64,000 nucleotides of DNA from Pseudomonas izuensis (GTDB lineage: Bacteria > Pseudomonadota > Gammaproteobacteria > Pseudomonadales > Pseudomonadaceae), in assembly GCF_009861505.1 (NCBI RefSeq), contig NZ_WTFT01000004.1, positions 142,822 to 206,821 on the forward strand, read 5' to 3'. This document shows positions 35,299 to 44,584 of the stretch, piece after piece (position 1 is the first letter of the stretch; each line of letters begins with the position of its first letter). Below the pieces are notes generated by a model, which was given only the letters and a program-made list of their open reading frames with translations, was not told the origin of the DNA and searched no databases. The position numbers and the translations under genes are program-made.

Positions 35299-36201
35299 TC
35301 AAGATTTCAGGGGTTCAACCTTGCGCGTGAGCAATTCGACAAACGCCCTGGCCATCGCCGACTTCTGATCCTTGCGCTGCACCAGCCACACCGCCGACAC
35401 CGCCGCCGGATCCAGCAATGGCCGGTAAACCACGCCATCTATGCGCATCCGCTGATAAGACGCCGGCAGTACCGATACACCCAACCCCGCCGCCACCAGC
35501 CCGATGATCGTCATCGCCTCCCCAGCCTCCTGGGCGAAGTGCGGGCTGAAGCCAGCGTCCCGTGCCAGGCTGAGCAGTTGCGCATACAGACCACTGCCGT
35601 AGCTGCGTGGGAAAAATACGAAGGGTTCGAGGGCCAGGGCGGACAGGAACAATCCCTCTTCACTGTCCTTGACCAGCGGATGCTTGGAGCTGAGCACCGC
35701 CACCAAAGGCTCGCGCATCAACTCGACCACACTGAGCGAATCGGGTAGTCCAAGCGGCCGCATGATCCCGACCTCGATCGACTCATCGACCAGTGCATCG
35801 GCCACCTGCGTACTGCTCATTTCCCGCAGGTTCAGGTGCACCGCCGGGAAGCGCTGGCGAAACGAGAAGATCGCCTGGGGTATCGTCGAGTTGAACGGTG
35901 CTGAAGAGGTGAAGCCGATTTTCAGTTCGCCCAACTCACCCAATTGCGCCCTCCGGGCGACATCCGCCGCTTTGTCGACCTGCGCCAGCACCAGCCGTGC
36001 CTCTTCCAGAAACAGCCGACCGGCCTCGCTCAGCTCGACCCGACGATTGGTACGCTCGAACAAACGCGCGCCGACCTCTTGTTCCAGCGCCTGAATCTGC
36101 TGGCTCAACGGCGGCTGGGAGATGCCCAGCACCTGTGCAGCGCGGCCGAAGTGCAGTTCCTCGGCGACGGCAATGAAGTAGCGCAAATGACGCAATTCCA
36201 T
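35299..36201 (-). CDS. LysR-family transcriptional regulator
   Basis: A 300-residue regulator. The N-terminal winged HTH is MELRHLRYFIAVAEELHFGRAAQVLGISQPPLSQQ in two conserved parts, HLRYFIAVAEELHFGRAA and LGISQPPLSQQIQALE. An effector-binding domain follows from about residue 90. It is divergent from the MFS gene with 119 bp between starts, so it most likely controls that transporter and itself; T-N11-A type boxes could lie in the A+T-rich stretch near 36238-36280. Its inducer is unknown. The C-terminal end lies beside REP units. Confidence 0.92.
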   Translation of the reverse strand: MELRHLRYFIAVAEELHFGRAAQVLGISQPPLSQQIQALEQEVGARLFERTNRRVELSEAGRLFLEEARLVLAQVDKAADVARRAQLGELGELKIGFTSSAPFNSTIPQAIFSFRQRFPAVHLNLREMSSTQVADALVDESIEVGIMRPLGLPDSLSVVELMREPLVAVLSSKHPLVKDSEEGLFLSALALEPFVFFPRSYGSGLYAQLLSLARDAGFSPHFAQEAGEAMTIIGLVAAGLGVSVLPASYQRMRIDGVVYRPLLDPAAVSAVWLVQRKDQKSAMARAFVELLTRKVEPLKS

Positions 36202-36320
36202 GGAAACCCCATTAGGTCGTTAAAGCTATCAAACAGGTCGAACAATATATTGGATTGAATCATTAGCCAGCTATATGCTTTTTTCATTGCCTGACCGGCT
36301 GCGCTCCTCCGAGGTCTACC

Positions 36321-37583
36321 GTGAAAACTGCTGTCGCTCCACTCACCCATGAAGTTTCTCCTGCCGCACAGGACGAAGTGGTCGCTGAACTCAAAGAGAT
36401 CTACATCGAAAAAGGCACGCCAGCGTTCATGCGCACGGTGCTGGCATTGTTCTGTGGCGGCTTCGCGACGTTCGCCCTGCTCTACTGCGTGCAGCCGATG
36501 ATGCCGCTGCTGTCCCACGAATATTCCATCAACGCAGCGCAAAGCAGCCTGATTCTCTCGGTGGCCACGGGCATGCTCGCCATTGGTCTGCTGATCACCG
36601 GCCCGATCTCCGATCGCATCGGACGCAAACCGGTGATGGTCGCGGCGCTGTTCGCCGCAGCGCTGTTCACCATGGCCAGCGCAATGATGCCGAGCTGGCA
36701 CGGCGTGCTGGTGATGCGCGCGCTGATCGGATTGTCGTTGAGCGGCCTGGCGGCGGTCGCCATGACGTATCTGAGCGAAGAGATTCACCCTCACCACATC
36801 GGCCTGGCGATGGGCCTGTACATCGGCGGTAACGCCATTGGCGGGATGAGCGGGCGATTGATTACCGGCGTGTTGATCGACTTCGTCAGTTGGCACACGG
36901 CAATGCTGGTGATTGGCGGCCTGGCCATGATCGCGGCGGCGGTGTTCTGGAAGATCCTTCCCGAATCGCGCAACTTCCGCGCCCGTTCGCTGCATCCGCG
37001 CAGCCTGCTCGACGGCTTCACCATGCACTTTCGCGACGCCGGCTTGCCGCTGCTGTTCCTCGAAGCCTTTGTGCTGATGGGCGCGTTCGTCACGCTGTTC
37101 AACTACATTGGCTACCGCTTGCTGGCCGAGCCTTATCACATGGAGCAGGCGTTCGTCGGGCTGCTGTCGGTGGTGTACCTGTCGGGTATCTACAGCTCGG
37201 CGAAAATCGGCGCGCTGGCGGACAAACTCGGTCGTCGCAAAGTGCTCTGGAGCACCATCGCGCTGATGATCGCCGGCCTCGTCCTGACGATGTTCACGCC
37301 GCTGCCGCTGGTGATCTTCGGCATGCTGGTCTTCACCTTCGGCTTCTTCGGCGCCCATTCGGTGGCCAGCAGCTGGATCGGCCGCCGCGCCATCAGGGCC
37401 AAGGGTCAGGCGTCGTCGTTGTACCTGTTTTGCTATTACGCCGGTGGCAGCATCGCCGGTACCGCAGGCGGCTATTTCTGGCATCTGGGCGGCTGGAACG
37501 GCATCGGCCTGTTCATTGGCGCGCTGCTGGTGGTGGCGCTGTTGATCGCGTTGAAATTGGCGAAGCTCCCCCCATTGCGGTAA
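36321..37583 (+). CDS. MFS transporter (YnfM-like)
   Basis: A 420-residue major facilitator with 12 predicted helices, starting after a 38-residue hydrophilic N-terminus. The loop 2-3 signature is GPISDRIGRKPVM and the matching loop 8-9 sequence is GALADKLGRRKVLW. It resembles the YnfM/arabinose-efflux group of drug and metabolite exporters. The start at ATG 36321 follows GAGG-type bases. It is divergent from the LysR gene, which probably regulates it. The substrate cannot be inferred. Confidence 0.88.
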   Translation: MKTAVAPLTHEVSPAAQDEVVAELKEIYIEKGTPAFMRTVLALFCGGFATFALLYCVQPMMPLLSHEYSINAAQSSLILSVATGMLAIGLLITGPISDRIGRKPVMVAALFAAALFTMASAMMPSWHGVLVMRALIGLSLSGLAAVAMTYLSEEIHPHHIGLAMGLYIGGNAIGGMSGRLITGVLIDFVSWHTAMLVIGGLAMIAAAVFWKILPESRNFRARSLHPRSLLDGFTMHFRDAGLPLLFLEAFVLMGAFVTLFNYIGYRLLAEPYHMEQAFVGLLSVVYLSGIYSSAKIGALADKLGRRKVLWSTIALMIAGLVLTMFTPLPLVIFGMLVFTFGFFGAHSVASSWIGRRAIRAKGQASSLYLFCYYAGGSIAGTAGGYFWHLGGWNGIGLFIGALLVVALLIALKLAKLPPLR

Positions 37584-37589
37584 AGACCC

Positions 37590-37681
37590 TTGTGGGAGCG
37601 AGCCTGCTCGCGAAGGCGTACTGACATTCAGCATTGATGTTGGCTGACCAAGCGCTTTCGCGAGCAGGCTCGCTCCCACAA
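37590..37681. repeat. REP doublet between convergent MFS and gspM genes
   Basis: TTGTGGGAGCGAGCCTGCTCGCGAA at 37590-37614 faces its inverse ending at 37681. It is placed between two convergent stops, suggesting a terminator role. Confidence 0.87.
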
Positions 37682-37698
37682 GGGGAATGTGTTTGGTT

Positions 37699-38154
37699 TC
37701 ACTGTCGGAGCACCACCCGCGCCTCCAGTATGGCGTCACGCTTTTCCAGGGTCAGCGATTGCAGCGCGACACCCTCGTGCTCGATGTGATCCAGCCACAA
37801 CAGCAATGCCTTGGCGTCGCCGCTGAGGGTCAGGCGCAGCAGTTCGCTGTCGGTATCCATCTGATGCAATTCCAGCCCAGCTCTGGCGGCACTTTCGCTG
37901 ATGCGCAGCGATAAGGGTTGGTCAGTCGATACAGGTTTGCTGCTGTGGGGTAGCGTCTGTTGCAGTTGCGCCGCCAGCGCCAGTTGCCGTTGATACTGGC
38001 GTTCGGCAATGGCCAGCCGTTGCTGCACCGGTTGCCAGATCAGGCTGAATGCCGCAACGCTCAGGAAAAAAACACCCAGTACCATCAACACCCATTGTTC
38101 GCGCATGGACAGGCGTTGCCAACGCTGGACGATCACTGCCTTGAATGGCTTCAT
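37699..38154 (-). CDS. gspM: Type II secretion inner-membrane protein GspM
   Basis: A 151-residue bitopic protein: a short cytoplasmic basic N-terminus, a TM helix at about 20-42 (WVLMVLGVFFLSVAAFSLIW), then a periplasmic ferredoxin-like domain. It partners GspL in the inner-membrane platform. It is the last gene of the operon and overlaps gspL by 4 bp. Sequence identity in this family is low, so the call rests on topology and position. Confidence 0.85.
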   Translation of the reverse strand: MKPFKAVIVQRWQRLSMREQWVLMVLGVFFLSVAAFSLIWQPVQQRLAIAERQYQRQLALAAQLQQTLPHSSKPVSTDQPLSLRISESAARAGLELHQMDTDSELLRLTLSGDAKALLLWLDHIEHEGVALQSLTLEKRDAILEARVVLRQ

Positions 38155-39251
38155 GCGCCCTGCTCCATGCTCAGGGTCGCCTGTACCCGGTCACCCTCTT
38201 TGCTCGCGCTGTCCACCCGCACTGGCAAACCTTGCTGACGCCCGCGCTCGCGCAGCAGTTCCAGCTCGGCAAAGCTGTTGGCGCTAAGCTGGACTTTCCA
38301 GCCATCGCCTTCACGAAACTCCATGCGCCGGACGTCGACATGGCTTGCACCGATGACTTGCTCGACCCGTTTGACCAGGCCGGCGATGTGACCGCCCTGC
38401 GGCTGCTCCCCCTGGCTTTGCAGCGCCTGGAGTTGCGCGGCGAGGTCGACGATGCGGGTTTGCTCCGGGTAGAGCGCCTTGAACTGCTGCTCATTGCGGC
38501 TGTAGAGCTGACGACTTTCATCTTGCAGAAAGCGGATTCGCGCTTCACTGGCCCCCCAGTTCAGCAGCAACAACATCAGTATCGCCGACCCACCCATTCG
38601 CCACGGCAGCGGCTTTCGCCCCTGGACAAAATCACCGTGCAGCAGGTTGATTGCCTGCCCATGACCCTCCATCAGCCACCGATCGACATTCCCCTCACGC
38701 TCGTCCCGCCATTGCCTGTCCAAGGTCAATATCGGCCTGATCAGCGCCAATCCTTCGTCCGACAATGTCAGACGAGCCGCCAGACCGCCGCCTAACAGCC
38801 AACGGCCGAACCACCAGACACCGAACGCCTGATCCCGTGGCAACAGATCGGCATCGACATAGGCCGAACGCACTTCAACACCCACTTCGGTCAGCAACGA
38901 GAGCACAGTGGCAAAGCGCTCCCGACCAATCACCATCACCGGATAGCGCCCTTGCGGGTCGCGTCTCCCGACGCTCAAATGCACCCTTTCCAGCACCTCA
39001 CTCAGTTGTTCTTCAACGGCGAAGGCAATGGCTTGTGCGGAGGGCCGCCGTGCGGAGGGCCACGGCTCGCTGCGCAACCAACTGCACAATTCCATGGGCA
39101 ACAGCAGGTCGACGGGATTGCCGTTCAGTACTTGAACCGCCTGATTCAAAGGCATGAGCTGTCGTTGACCGGTCGGTGACCACAGGCAGCAGGGCCAGTC
39201 GGCCGCCGGCGCGGCCAGGCCTTCGGGTGTCAGGTAGAGCCAGGTTTTCAT
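38151..39251 (-). CDS. gspL: Type II secretion platform protein GspL
   Basis: A 366-residue protein with a cytoplasmic actin-like domain that recruits the ATPase GspE, one TM helix at about 219-235 (SAILMLLLLNWG), and a periplasmic domain that contacts GspM. Overlaps gspK and gspM by 4 bp each. Length fits the family. Confidence 0.87.
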   Translation of the reverse strand: MKTWLYLTPEGLAAPAADWPCCLWSPTGQRQLMPLNQAVQVLNGNPVDLLLPMELCSWLRSEPWPSARRPSAQAIAFAVEEQLSEVLERVHLSVGRRDPQGRYPVMVIGRERFATVLSLLTEVGVEVRSAYVDADLLPRDQAFGVWWFGRWLLGGGLAARLTLSDEGLALIRPILTLDRQWRDEREGNVDRWLMEGHGQAINLLHGDFVQGRKPLPWRMGGSAILMLLLLNWGASEARIRFLQDESRQLYSRNEQQFKALYPEQTRIVDLAAQLQALQSQGEQPQGGHIAGLVKRVEQVIGASHVDVRRMEFREGDGWKVQLSANSFAELELLRERGRQQGLPVRVDSASKEGDRVQATLSMEQGA

Positions 39252-40078
39252 TGGGCTATCTCGTGGACATTCGACGGCAGTAACCGTCGCTGCAGGATTT
39301 TCAGTTGGCGGGTCTTGGGGTCGCGTTCGACATCGGTTGCCAGGCGCAATCGACTTTGCCCCTGCGTCACCTGAACGCTGACCCGATACCAGCGACTTTC
39401 GATGCCCAGTCCATGGCTGCTCAACCCCGAACCGGAAAGCAATGGGTCGTGGGTAAACGCCTGAACGCTTGCCCAGGGCGTCGAAGAACGCTGGCGCAGC
39501 AGTGCGTCAGCCATCGCAGGCTCGACGCCATCGAGCGCGCGCAGTACCAGCGCCGGAGCCGTGTTGATGTTCAACGCGGCGTCCGTGGGCAATAGGGCGA
39601 CCCAGGGTTCCAGTCGACGCAGCAGCGGACCGTCGACACCCGGCAGCAGGCGCAACTGACTCAGCTCCCGCAAAACGCCTACCTGTTCAAGTGACAATGG
39701 CGCAAGCTCGAGCAGTTTCAGCAAACGCATCCAGCGATTGAGCGTGACCTGATCGATCTGCCCCTGAACCAGCAAGGCATTGAGATTGAAGCGTCCGGCC
39801 AGGTCTTCGATGTCGACGTGGATTTGCGCGTCTTCAATGTCGAATCCGAGTGTTCGATCAGGGATCAAATCGCTGTTTTTTTGCTGCGCCTGCAACTGCA
39901 ATAACGCCCAGGCTTCCCCACTGGCAGCCAGTTGCCGCAGGTGTATCTGCTGCAACTGTTGCCCGCTGCCTTGCAGCAATAAACGATGACTGCGCAGCAC
40001 TCCGCCGATGATCAACAGCGCCAGGCTCATGACCAGCAACACGCTGATCAATGCCACGCCGCGCTGAGACGTCCTCAT
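39248..40078 (-). CDS. gspK: Type II secretion minor pseudopilin GspK
   Basis: A 276-residue minor pseudopilin with prepilin leader MRTSQRG followed by a hydrophobic helix (VALISVLLVMSLALLIIGG). Its large periplasmic alpha domain contains NLNALLVQG-like and INTAPALVLRAL motifs of the GspK family. It caps the pseudopilus tip with GspI and GspJ. It overlaps gspJ and gspL by 4 bp. Confidence 0.88.
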   Translation of the reverse strand: MRTSQRGVALISVLLVMSLALLIIGGVLRSHRLLLQGSGQQLQQIHLRQLAASGEAWALLQLQAQQKNSDLIPDRTLGFDIEDAQIHVDIEDLAGRFNLNALLVQGQIDQVTLNRWMRLLKLLELAPLSLEQVGVLRELSQLRLLPGVDGPLLRRLEPWVALLPTDAALNINTAPALVLRALDGVEPAMADALLRQRSSTPWASVQAFTHDPLLSGSGLSSHGLGIESRWYRVSVQVTQGQSRLRLATDVERDPKTRQLKILQRRLLPSNVHEIAQ

Positions 40079-40605
40079 GGCAATACACCGGGCAACAACA
40101 GCACGCGGCGGATCGCCTCGAAACGCCCCGCCGATACTTGCAGTTCCAGCGCTTGCGGCGCCTTTACGCTCCCATCGTTATGCCAACCGGTCTGGCCGTC
40201 GTACAGGCGCCAGCTCAGCTGCCGCACATCCCCCAGCAGTTTTTGCCGTTGCAGGATCAGCGTGCCTTCGCCCCGGCTTTCGCGCCACAACGTGCCGCTG
40301 TCGAGCCGATAGGTCAGCGCCTGTCGTTCGCTGCGTGGCTGGTCCAGCGGGTTGCGCCAATGGCTGCGCTGCAAATGCAGCGCAGCGTGCTCAAGCACGA
40401 TCGGTTGTTCGGTGATATGCAGCACGTCGCGCTCGATCACGGCCACGGCGCGTTGCAGGCCTCGTAGTTCACGCTCGTGGGCCATGGTTCCCTGCTGCAT
40501 GCGCACCACGCCGTCGAACAGCGTCCAACTCGCCAGCCCCAGCAAAGCGAAGATCGCAATGGCGATCACCAGCTCGATCAGTGTGAAGCCGACCTGTTTA
40601 CTCAT
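40075..40605 (-). CDS. gspJ: Type II secretion minor pseudopilin GspJ
   Basis: A 176-residue pseudopilin with processing site G/FTLIE (MSKQVG-FTLIELVIAIAIF) and a beta-rich globular domain. Forms the tip complex with GspI and GspK. It overlaps gspI by 8 bp and gspK by 4 bp. Confidence 0.9.
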   Translation of the reverse strand: MSKQVGFTLIELVIAIAIFALLGLASWTLFDGVVRMQQGTMAHERELRGLQRAVAVIERDVLHITEQPIVLEHAALHLQRSHWRNPLDQPRSERQALTYRLDSGTLWRESRGEGTLILQRQKLLGDVRQLSWRLYDGQTGWHNDGSVKAPQALELQVSAGRFEAIRRVLLLPGVLP

Positions 40606-40981
40606 GGGGTTGGGCTATCCAGCCACTGGCGCGGTGCACGGTCTGCTCGCGCCCGGCGAGGCTGACCTCGACATCGACTTTGTACAGACGCTCGTCGCTC
40701 GCTGCCCGGATGTGATGACGCACCACCCAGTCGCGACGATCCATTTGCACAACCCGCTGCGATTGCCCGATAACCCGGCCAGGTTGCAGGCGCAGCTCGT
40801 TCAATTGGTTGTCTGCCACCCACGCAGCGATAAGCCTCTGCTCAGCGGCGCCAGCCTGCTTCACCACGTATTGGCCTGCTGACAGCACGGCGGTCGCCAG
40901 GGTCGCAAAAATCGCCAGCGCCACCATGATTTCCAGCAGTGTGAACCCATCCATGCGCGGCACGAACGACGGCCTAGCCAT
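40598..40981 (-). CDS. gspI: Type II secretion minor pseudopilin GspI
   Basis: A 127-residue pseudopilin from ATG 40981 (MARPSFVPRMDG-FTLLEIM), with the prepilin peptidase site before Phe. The ATG overlaps the gspH stop by 8 bp, which supports this start over one 24 bases upstream. Part of the pseudopilus tip. Confidence 0.88.
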   Translation of the reverse strand: MARPSFVPRMDGFTLLEIMVALAIFATLATAVLSAGQYVVKQAGAAEQRLIAAWVADNQLNELRLQPGRVIGQSQRVVQMDRRDWVVRHHIRAASDERLYKVDVEVSLAGREQTVHRASGWIAQPHE

Positions 40982-41441
40982 CGATCCGCACCTCGCCGAT
41001 ACCATCGCCGGAAAGACTCAACCAACGCCGGTCCTTAGTCTCGAATGTCAGGGTGAATACGCTGGTTTCATCGCTGCTGAGCATCAACAATTGAGGTGGC
41101 CCTTCGTTGGTACCCAGGCTCGCGGAATAGCCGTCGTGCTCCAGACGTAAACGCAAGTTATCGGGCCATCGATAAAACGCCGACACCGGTTCCCAGCCCC
41201 GAATCGCCAGCCGTAGCGCGCGGTAACCCTCGTCGCTCAGGCGCACGCCGTACTCCTGACCTTCCAGCACCGCGCGTTCACGCAACTGTCGAATCATGCC
41301 CGCGAGGGTGTCTGCCTCTTGCCTGACCTGACGCGCCGGGTTCATGCCGCCGGCAAAACTCACCATGCCCACCAGCACGCCGATCAGCACGATCACGATC
41401 ATCAGCTCCAGCAAGGTAAATCCCCGACAGCGGCGTCCCAC
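40974..41441 (-). CDS. gspH: Type II secretion pseudopilin GspH
   Basis: A 155-residue pseudopilin, MGRRCRG-FTLLELMIVIVLIGVLVG, with the conserved Glu at position 5 of the mature protein. It links the main pseudopilus to the tip complex. It starts 3 bp after gspG. Confidence 0.9.
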   Translation of the reverse strand: MGRRCRGFTLLELMIVIVLIGVLVGMVSFAGGMNPARQVRQEADTLAGMIRQLRERAVLEGQEYGVRLSDEGYRALRLAIRGWEPVSAFYRWPDNLRLRLEHDGYSASLGTNEGPPQLLMLSSDETSVFTLTFETKDRRWLSLSGDGIGEVRIDG

Positions 41442-41444
41442 GGA

Positions 41445-41894
41445 TCAGCCACCCCAGTTGCCGATGTCGGTGGCATGCCCTTCGCCACCGACCACGCCAT
41501 CAGAACCGAGAGAATACAAATCGTAGGTGCCATCGACCGATTTCACGCCGGGATTAAGGTACTGATAAGGCGTGCCCCACGGGTCCACGGGCAGGCTTTT
41601 CAGGTAACCCTGAGGGTTCCAGTTACGCGCTGCCGGCAGCCCGGAAGGACGTTTGTGCAACGCCTCCAGCCCTTGCTGCGTCGAGGGGTATTGGAAGTTG
41701 TCGAGGCGATACATTTCCAGGGCGGTGGCAATGGCCTGGATATCCGTCTTGGCCGCCGTGACCTTGGCCTGATCAGGGCGGCTCATGAACTGCGGCACCA
41801 CGATGGCCCCCAGGATGCCGATGATGACCACCACCACCATGATTTCGATCAGGGTAAAACCGCGCTGGGACGTTCTGTGATTCAAGGCATTCAT
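41445..41894 (-). CDS. gspG: Type II secretion major pseudopilin GspG
   Basis: A 149-residue major pseudopilin with cleavage site MNALNHRTSQRG-FTLIEIM and the calcium-binding region typical of GspG (LPVDPWGTPYQY...YDLYSLGSDG). It polymerises into the pseudopilus that pushes substrates through the secretin. A prepilin peptidase is not encoded in this operon, so PilD from elsewhere is presumably used. Confidence 0.95.
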   Translation of the reverse strand: MNALNHRTSQRGFTLIEIMVVVVIIGILGAIVVPQFMSRPDQAKVTAAKTDIQAIATALEMYRLDNFQYPSTQQGLEALHKRPSGLPAARNWNPQGYLKSLPVDPWGTPYQYLNPGVKSVDGTYDLYSLGSDGVVGGEGHATDIGNWGG

Positions 41895-41897
41895 GGG

Positions 41898-43106
41898 TCA
41901 ATTCACCAATTGGTTGAGGCTGAGAATGGGTAGCAGGATGGCCAGGACGATCAGCAGCACGACGGCGCCCATCACTACGAGCATGGCCGGCTCGAACAGG
42001 CTCACCACCAGGGCGATGCGTGCTGCCAGGCTACTTTCCTGTTGCTCGGCGGCACGTGCCAGCATGCGGTCGAGTTCGCCGGCCCGTTCGCCGCTGGCGA
42101 TCATGTGCAGCATCATCGGCGGGATGTCGCCGCTCAGTTCCAGGCCCCGGGTCAAGGTGCCGCCCTCGCGGACAGAACGGGCGACATCGGCCATCCGTGC
42201 ACGAATGGTCAGGTTGCCGATCACGGCGGCGGCGATTTCCAGTGCATCGACCAACGGCACTGCACTTTTGCCGAGAATCGCCAGGGTGCTGGCAAACCGC
42301 GCCGCTTCCATTGCCCGCAGCACCTCACCAATGACCGGCAGGTTCAACACCAGGCGATGCCAGCGCAGCCGCCAGACCGGTTGGCGCAGGCTCCAGCGCC
42401 AGAGGCTGATCAATAGCGCCATGCCACCGATGATCAGCAGGCCATGATTGCGAAAACCGTCGCTCACGCCGATCAACGCATGGGTCAGCCAAGGCAATGC
42501 CTGGCCGCTGTCGACGAAAATCTTCACCACGTCCGGCACCACGTAACCGAGCAGAAAGCCGACGATCGCCACGCTGGTCAGCATCAGGATCAACGGGTAC
42601 ACCAGGGCCATCTGGATTTTCTGCCGCGAGGCCTGCCGCGCTTGGGTGTAGGCCGCCAGTTGCTCTAGCACGTCACCCAAATGCCCGGAACGTTCACCGG
42701 CGGCGACGGTGGCACGAAACAATTCCGGGAACGCCTTGGGAAAAAGACCCAGCGCTGTGGAAAGGGCATGACCTTCCATCACCCGGCTGCGAACCGTCGA
42801 TAACAGACCGGCAACCTTGCGTTTGACACTCTGTTTCGCCACCGCCCCGAGGGCTTCTTCAAGGGGCAAACCAGCCTGAACGAGGGTGGACAGTTGCAGC
42901 GTCAACAGCGCCAGGTCCGCCGCGCCGAGGCGCCCGCCCCGTGGTTGCGACCCCGCGTTGCCGCCTACCCTGACCTCCTGCAATTCGCGCGGCCATAAAC
43001 CTCGCTCGCGCATCAGTTGCCGGGCATGGCGCGGACCGTCGGCTTCAAGTCGGCCCTTGCAGCGTCGGCCCTGGGCATCGTCGGCACGGTAATCGAAAGT
43101 CGGCAT
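41898..43106 (-). CDS. gspF: Type II secretion inner-membrane platform protein GspF
   Basis: A 402-residue polytopic protein with two repeated cytoplasmic helical domains (for example TLQLSTLVQAGLPLEEAL and FASTLAILGKSAVPLVDAL) and three TM helices. ATG 43106 is chosen because AGGAGG precedes it; longer in-frame starts lie inside gspE. It is the core of the assembly platform. Confidence 0.93.
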   Translation of the reverse strand: MPTFDYRADDAQGRRCKGRLEADGPRHARQLMRERGLWPRELQEVRVGGNAGSQPRGGRLGAADLALLTLQLSTLVQAGLPLEEALGAVAKQSVKRKVAGLLSTVRSRVMEGHALSTALGLFPKAFPELFRATVAAGERSGHLGDVLEQLAAYTQARQASRQKIQMALVYPLILMLTSVAIVGFLLGYVVPDVVKIFVDSGQALPWLTHALIGVSDGFRNHGLLIIGGMALLISLWRWSLRQPVWRLRWHRLVLNLPVIGEVLRAMEAARFASTLAILGKSAVPLVDALEIAAAVIGNLTIRARMADVARSVREGGTLTRGLELSGDIPPMMLHMIASGERAGELDRMLARAAEQQESSLAARIALVVSLFEPAMLVVMGAVVLLIVLAILLPILSLNQLVN

Positions 43107-43108
43107 GC

Positions 43109-44584
43109 TTATTCCTCCTGGACCACGCGCAGTAACTCGTCGAGGCTGGTCACGCCGTCCAGCACCCGCTGGCGTCCATCCTGAAACAGGCTGCGAGACA
43201 GCTTGCGCGTCTCTTCGATCAACGCCTGCTCGCTGGCCCCTTGATGAATCAACGTCGACACGGCAGGCGTCACGCCGATCAGTTCGTAGATGCCGATTCG
43301 CCCGCGATAACCGTGCTGGCACTGATCGCAGCCCGCCGCCCTGAACAGCAGCGGAGGCGCCGCGCAATCGAGCCCCAGCCTTTGACACGCCGCCGCATCG
43401 GCGCTGTACGACACCTTGCAATGGCCACACAAGGTGCGCAGTAAACGCTGGGCCAGAATGCCCACCAATGACGACGCCAGCAGGTAGGCATCGACGCCCA
43501 TGTCCACCAGACGCGTGACCGCGCCGACCGCGCTGTTGGTGTGCAAGGTCGAGAGCACCAGGTGCCCGGTCAGCGAAGCCTGCACGGCGATTTCCGCAGT
43601 CTCGCGGTCACGGATCTCACCGACCATCACCACGTCCGGGTCTTGTCGCAGGATCGCCCGCAAGCCTCTGGCGAAGGTCATGTCGACTTTCGGATTGACC
43701 GGCATCTGACCGATCCCCAGCAGGTGGTATTCGATGGGGTCTTCAACCGTGAGGATGTTGCGGGTCTGATCGTTCAGACTGCTCAGGGCGGCATACAGGC
43801 TGGTGGTCTTGCCGGAGCCGGTAGGCCCGGTCACCAAGAGAATGCCGTGGGGTCTGCCCAGTAGCTGACGCAGGGCCGCGAGGGTATCGTCGGGCATGCC
43901 CAGACGTTGCAACTCCAGTCGCCCGGCCTGCTTGTCGAGCAAACGCAACACCACCCGCTCACCGTGCGCCGAAGGCAGCGTCGAGACCCGCACATCGACT
44001 TCATGCCCCGCCAGTCGCAGGGCCATGCGTCCATCCTGTGGCACGCGCTTTTCCGCGATATCCAGCCGCGCCATGACCTTGATCCGCGACACCAGCAACG
44101 TTGCCAATTCACGCCTTGGCCGCAGCATTTCGCGCAATTGCCCATCGATGCGCATGCGTACCGAGAGGTACTGCTCAAAGGTTTCCAGATGCACGTCCGA
44201 CGCCTGCTCGCGCACGGCTTCGCTGAGCAGTGCGTTGATCAGGCGGATGATCGGCGCATCGCCTTGCTGCTCCAGCAGATCGGCGGTTTGCGGCACCTGG
44301 TCCACCAGACTCAGCAGATCAAGCTCTTCGTCCAATCCTTGGGCCACTTGCTCGGCAGCGCTCTGTCCTTCGCGGTAGGCCGCAGCCAACCGGATCGAAA
44401 ATTCCTCAGGTTGCAGTACGCGCAGCTGCAATGCATGACCACATAAGCGACGCGCCTCCGCCACCGCCGTGAGCGGCGTATCGGCACGTATCGCCAAGGT
44501 GCACTCGTCGCCTTCGCGCTCCAGCAAAACGCCGAATCTGCGGGCGAAACCGAAAGGCAATGGCTCGAAAACCCTGGCAGTCAT
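43109..44584 (-). CDS. gspE: Type II secretion ATPase GspE
   Basis: A 491-residue hexameric ATPase. Walker A is GPTGSGKTTSLY, the Asp box is ILTVEDPIEY, Walker B is DPDVVMVGEIRD, the His box is LSTLHTNSA, and a tetracysteine zinc site is CGHCK...CDQCQHG. It powers pseudopilus assembly from the cytoplasm via GspL. It overlaps gspD by 4 bp. Confidence 0.95.
   Translation of the reverse strand: MTARVFEPLPFGFARRFGVLLEREGDECTLAIRADTPLTAVAEARRLCGHALQLRVLQPEEFSIRLAAAYREGQSAAEQVAQGLDEELDLLSLVDQVPQTADLLEQQGDAPIIRLINALLSEAVREQASDVHLETFEQYLSVRMRIDGQLREMLRPRRELATLLVSRIKVMARLDIAEKRVPQDGRMALRLAGHEVDVRVSTLPSAHGERVVLRLLDKQAGRLELQRLGMPDDTLAALRQLLGRPHGILLVTGPTGSGKTTSLYAALSSLNDQTRNILTVEDPIEYHLLGIGQMPVNPKVDMTFARGLRAILRQDPDVVMVGEIRDRETAEIAVQASLTGHLVLSTLHTNSAVGAVTRLVDMGVDAYLLASSLVGILAQRLLRTLCGHCKVSYSADAAACQRLGLDCAAPPLLFRAAGCDQCQHGYRGRIGIYELIGVTPAVSTLIHQGASEQALIEETRKLSRSLFQDGRQRVLDGVTSLDELLRVVQEE

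Noticed and set aside
35115..35748. Plus-strand open frames around the REP units before the LysR gene
   Set aside because: They read through REP sequence and then antisense to the LysR gene; no ribosome site or family motif.
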